From: an uncultured Clostridia bacterium
GTDB lineage: Bacteria; Bacillota; Clostridia; Lachnospirales; Lachnospiraceae
Reading direction: 5' to 3'
DNA: 6,302 nt
NCBI GenBank assembly: GCA_946623485.1
Contig: CAMORF010000141.1
Location: 1-6,302, forward strand
The notes beneath the pieces were generated by a model. It saw only the letters and a program-made list of their open reading frames with translations. It did not search any database and was not told the origin of the DNA. The position numbers and the translations under genes are program-made. This document shows, one piece after another, positions 5,765 to 6,302 of this stretch. Every line of letters begins with the position of its first letter. The stretch's first letter is position 1.

Positions 5765-6302
5765 ATGGACAAGAAAAAGATGGCACTGTGTACCCCGATC
5801 CCGGAAGACAAGCTGAGCTTTATCAAAGAGTATTGTGATGTTACGGTCTGCGGAGAACTCAAGCATGGTAAGGGCCATGTTACGGAAGAGATGACCCGGG
5901 AAGAGTGCATGGGCAACGAGCTGGTCGTGCTCGGAGATGAGTATGCCGGGGCGGATACCATCAAGGCATGGGCTGAGGCTGGCATGAAGTTTCTGGGCGT
6001 CGCGAAGGGAACGCCTGCGACGGTTGATTATGGCGCGATCGCTGACGCAGGACTCCAGCTTTCCTATACGCCGGGACGCAACCGTGTTGCCGTCGCGGAA
6101 TTTACCATCGGCCTGATGATCGCTGCGGCAAGGAAGATTACGCTGAGCGCGGCAGGCCTGATGAAGGGGGAGCATACCTCCGAGGCATGTGATATCTATG
6201 ATGTCCCGGATGTCAAGAATGTCACCTTCGGGCCTCTGGATGAGAATCATCCCTTTGTTGATTACGGAATCGGGTTTGAGCTTTACGGAAAGAAGCTGGG
6301 AA
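5765..6302 (+). CDS. D-isomer-specific 2-hydroxyacid dehydrogenase, 3'-truncated by window end
   Basis: 179 codons are present without a stop; the gene runs off the window. The N-terminal catalytic domain is recognisable: MKFLGVAKGTPATVDYGAIADAGLQLSYTPGRN covers 74-106, followed by AVAEFTIGLMIAAAR (109-123), the family signature region. FELYGKKLG (171-179) is the strand-turn that normally leads into the NAD-binding GxGxxG, which is cut off. Full-length members are about 310-350 aa and reduce 2-oxo acids to D-2-hydroxy acids or the reverse with NAD(H). Between R123 and the FELYGKK motif there are 47 residues, roughly 25 more than in typical phosphoglycerate dehydrogenase-like enzymes. The ATG at 5765 is preferred because AGGAGG (5751-5756) is 8 nt upstream; the in-frame ATG at 5759 is only 2 nt from it. 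It follows the alcohol dehydrogenase by 31 bp in the same direction. The exact substrate is unknown. Confidence 0.88.
   Translation, partial: MDKKKMALCTPIPEDKLSFIKEYCDVTVCGELKHGKGHVTEEMTREECMGNELVVLGDEYAGADTIKAWAEAGMKFLGVAKGTPATVDYGAIADAGLQLSYTPGRNRVAVAEFTIGLMIAAARKITLSAAGLMKGEHTSEACDIYDVPDVKNVTFGPLDENHPFVDYGIGFELYGKKLG

Noticed and set aside
5705..6250. Minus-strand open frame of 181 codons at the window end
   Set aside because: It is antisense to the 2-hydroxyacid dehydrogenase, whose plus-strand frame stays open and carries family motifs. The minus-strand translation shows no recognisable domain.

Overview
The window looks like a stretch of a Bacillota chromosome, probably a Clostridia- or Erysipelotrichia-type anaerobe. 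The evidence is indirect: strong AGGAGG-type ribosome binding sites, a PRD/PTS-type regulator, a FucO-type metal-dependent alcohol dehydrogenase, and CcpA/LacI-like AAAGCGCTTT palindromes in a moderately GC-rich background. No marker gene fixes the taxon. No RNA genes, CRISPR array, insertion sequence or phage genes were seen.

Layout: positions 1-67 hold about four tandem copies of a 17-bp unit, the first two built around a perfect palindrome. They lie directly upstream of a 320-aa flavodoxin-fold oxidoreductase (89-1051, +) that carries an internal cysteine cluster and a C-terminal zinc-ribbon-like pair of CPVC knuckles. A perfect 18-bp-stem hairpin (1063-1104) ends this gene and can also serve the convergent gene from the other side. 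Between them lies a non-coding strip with a 30-bp tandem duplication that includes the stop codon of the next gene. On the minus strand (1290-3227) is a 645-aa MtlR/LicR-like PRD regulator whose phosphorylatable histidines appear replaced in PRD2 and in the EIIA-like domain. It is transcribed away from a 385-aa MFS transporter (3311-4468, +). The 83-bp gap between them contains an AT-rich 21-bp imperfect palindrome. After a 119-bp gap with a plausible sigma-A promoter come an iron-type alcohol dehydrogenase (4588-5733) and, 31 bp later, the 5' part of a D-isomer-specific 2-hydroxyacid dehydrogenase (5765 to the window end). The last two are very likely one operon.

Functional reading (inference): the regulator and MFS transporter form a typical divergent regulator/target pair, and the two dehydrogenases suggest NAD(H)-linked handling of an aldehyde/alcohol and a 2-hydroxy or 2-oxo acid, perhaps from a sugar, polyol or sugar acid entering through the transporter. 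The substrate cannot be read from the sequence. The most unusual points are the apparently PTS-uncoupled regulator, the tandem palindromic operator array, and the double-cysteine-motif flavoprotein. I see no clear evidence of a wholly new multi-gene system here.
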